A stretch of DNA of 64,000 nt from Hyphomicrobiales bacterium. Its GTDB lineage: Bacteria > Pseudomonadota > Alphaproteobacteria > Rhizobiales > Rhizobiaceae. Positions 62,643-64,000 of this stretch are shown here, piece by piece. Both the position numbers and the translations under genes were made by a program. Location: assembly GCA_900473685.1 (NCBI GenBank), contig UCNE01000003.1, positions 124,001 through 188,000 on the forward strand, given 5' to 3'. Position 1 is the stretch's first letter. Every line of letters begins with the position of its first letter. The notes beneath the pieces are model-generated. The model saw only the letters and a list, made by a program, of their open reading frames with translations, searched no databases and was not told where the DNA came from.

Positions 62643-63140
62643 GTGGCAAAGCATTCTATCCGAGGCTATTCCGCCCTTCAGATCACGCTTCACTGGGCTA
62701 TCGCGATTCTGGTGCTTTTTCAGCTTTTGTTCGGTGAAAGCATGACAGCCGTCGTCGACGCATCCGAAGAGGGAACAGCGGTCTCGGGTCAGGATCAGTT
62801 TCTCGGTTCTGCACATTACTGGGTGGGGCTGGGAGTACTTGGCTTGGTTCTGATCCGTCTTGCCCTCAGGGTCGTCAGCGGTGTTCCACAGGCGGCGGGA
62901 GCCAGAAGCTGGATGTCTGTCGTCGCAAGTGCAACGCACTGGGCCTTTTACGCTCTTCTTGTCGCCATGCCGGTGACCGGACTTCTAACCTATTTCGACG
63001 TCTGGGACCTTGGCGAGGTCCATTCTCTCGGCAAACCCGTCTTCATCATCCTCACCCTCGTCCATGCCGGCGCCGCACTCTTCCACGCCATCTTTCTGCG
63101 CGACGGCACACTGCGCCGCATGATCGAGCCGGTGCGATAG
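62643..63140 (+). CDS. cytochrome b561 family membrane protein
   Basis: Inner-membrane diheme cytochrome of 165 aa with four membrane segments. Candidate heme-ligand histidines are in ITLHWAIA, SAHYWVG, ATHWAFY and LVHAGAALFH. GTG start at 62643 (gtggcaaag). It belongs to the CybB/YceJ branch that oxidises quinols or superoxide. No neighbouring partner gene is obvious. Confidence 0.88.
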   Translation: MAKHSIRGYSALQITLHWAIAILVLFQLLFGESMTAVVDASEEGTAVSGQDQFLGSAHYWVGLGVLGLVLIRLALRVVSGVPQAAGARSWMSVVASATHWAFYALLVAMPVTGLLTYFDVWDLGEVHSLGKPVFIILTLVHAGAALFHAIFLRDGTLRRMIEPVR

Positions 63141-63441
63141 GCTGAAAAGGGGGGCATTTCCTCCCTGTCCTCGCCCTGTGGCGGGCTGCAGCCGGTGCAA
63201 AAGGCTCCTCCGCCAGAACCGCCGCCTCTCGCTGCCCCGCATCCTCTGCCAAAGCGGCCACAAACCCCTGCTGCCGTGACGGCGTGTCCCGCCGGCGCTC
63301 ATCAATGTTCCCGAAGCACTCATCACGAACATTGAAATGTTCACGGATTGTTTCCGTCAAAATTTTCCGATACAGACGATTTGCCTGTCATGTTCGCGTT
63401 CTGTATCCGCGCGCCTCCGGATGCCCGTTAAGGTTTGTTCG
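63141..63441. other. 301-nt gap with a 16-bp palindrome
   Basis: GAACAT (63327-63332) and ATGTTC (63337-63342) flank TGAA, an inverted repeat about 100 nt before the Tet-like MFS gene. The remainder is GC-rich and shows no gene I can support. Confidence 0.4.
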
Positions 63442-64000
63442 ATGATCGATCCGAAGTCAGCGCGGCGTGGCCTGTTCCTGGTCTTTCTCATCCTGTTCCT
63501 CGATATCATGGGCATCGCCATCATCGTGCCGGTGCTGCCCGCCTATCTGAAGGAACTGACCGGCGATACGATCAGCGAGGCGGCGGTCGATGGCGGCTGG
63601 CTGCTCCTGGTCTATTCCGGCATGCAGTTCATCTTCGCGCCGCTGATCGGCAATCTGTCCGACCGTTTCGGCCGCCGGCCCGTCCTGCTTGCCTCGGTGC
63701 TGACGTTCGCGCTCGACAATCTCATTTGCGCGCTGGCAACAACCTACTGGATGCTGTTCGTCGGCCGGGTGCTGGCGGGCATCAGTGGCGCGAGCTTTTC
63801 GACGGCGGCCGCCTACATCGCCGATGTCAGCGACGACAGCAACCGTGCCAAGAACTTTGGGCTGATCGGTATCGCCTTTGGCACCGGCTTTGCGCTCGGC
63901 CCTGTGCTCGGCGGCCTGCTCGGCGAGTTCGGCCCGCGCGTTCCCTTCTATGGTGCGGCTGCCCTGTCCTTCGTCAATTTCATCGTCGCCTGGTTCCTGC
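63442..64000 (+). CDS. TCR/Tet-family MFS transporter, 3' end outside window
   Basis: The first 186 codons of a 12-segment MFS pump related to TetA. Seen: LFLDIMGIAIIVPVLPAYLK in segment 1, motif A GNLSDRFGRRPVLLAS, VLAGISGASFSTAAAYIADV, and GIAFGTGFALGPVLGGLLGEF. The frame is open to the window end. Similarity is to the Tet(A) class, but chromosomal homologues in rhizobia need not confer tetracycline resistance. Confidence 0.85.
   Translation, partial: MIDPKSARRGLFLVFLILFLDIMGIAIIVPVLPAYLKELTGDTISEAAVDGGWLLLVYSGMQFIFAPLIGNLSDRFGRRPVLLASVLTFALDNLICALATTYWMLFVGRVLAGISGASFSTAAAYIADVSDDSNRAKNFGLIGIAFGTGFALGPVLGGLLGEFGPRVPFYGAAALSFVNFIVAWFL

Overview
The window reads as chromosome of an alphaproteobacterium of the family Rhizobiaceae (Rhizobium/Agrobacterium/Sinorhizobium relatives). 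Support: high-G+C coding bias, TTGA-N17-CATA style promoters, a MarR-OmpR-kinase (petP/petR type) cluster, a BA14K-like secreted protein, two mosaic GC-rich intergenic palindromes of the rhizobial type, and above all the order [ArsR - two tandem AbcR-like sRNAs - vtlR/lsrB - trxB - lrp - lpsC - lpsD - lpsE - lpsB - greA - carB], which I recall from Sinorhizobium meliloti. No rRNA, tRNA, CRISPR array, insertion sequence or prophage was seen.

Layout. 0-6.5 kb: a GGDEF/EAL protein cut by the left edge, a BenE-type transporter, and a GAF/Fis regulator followed by an aldehyde dehydrogenase and a DUF779 protein. 6.5-12.6 kb (minus strand): prs, a lipoprotein, then lgt - midA-like - pgeF - M24-fold protein, read from lgt down. 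12.8-19.6 kb: UbiK-type protein, YbjN-type protein, proC, csaA-like, a tyrosine phosphatase, the petP/petR/kinase cluster and ilvE. 19.6-29.8 kb: envelope and stress genes, including a 56-aa membrane protein behind an EcfG-type promoter, BA14K protein, cspA, PQQ-type dehydrogenase, a sortase with its LPQTA-tagged VIT/vWA target, and aatA. 29.9-37.2 kb: accessory metabolism and regulators (MFS, LysR/epimerase, lytic transglycosylase, GNAT, APH-like kinase, ArsR/old yellow enzyme).

37.2-47.7 kb is the most informative part: tandem AbcR-family sRNAs beside VtlR/LsrB, trxB, and the LPS core glycosyltransferase cluster. Into that cluster are inserted extra glycosyltransferases and a lower-G+C patch with an FkbM methyltransferase remnant. 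greA carries a terminator in its leader. 47.9-52.5 kb: a three-gene operon ending in an SDR, then a TetR-controlled quinone-reductase-like flavoprotein with a very symmetric operator, and an MFS pump. 52.5-58.1 kb: carB with a downstream DUF4258/DUF2283 pair, and a class III adenylate cyclase. 58.1-64 kb: HxlR/GST pair, zinc alcohol dehydrogenase, YpfJ-type metalloprotein, two paralogous small secreted proteins, cytochrome b561, and a Tet-like MFS gene cut by the right edge.

Most genes are housekeeping or common rhizobial accessory genes. The points that most deserve a second look are regulatory: the two sRNAs, the greA leader terminator, the 15-bp-arm palindrome between petP and ilvE, the concentric TetR operator, and the EcfG promoter in front of a very small gene. 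Among proteins they are the Gram-negative sortase system and an M24-fold protein that has lost its metal-ligand pattern.
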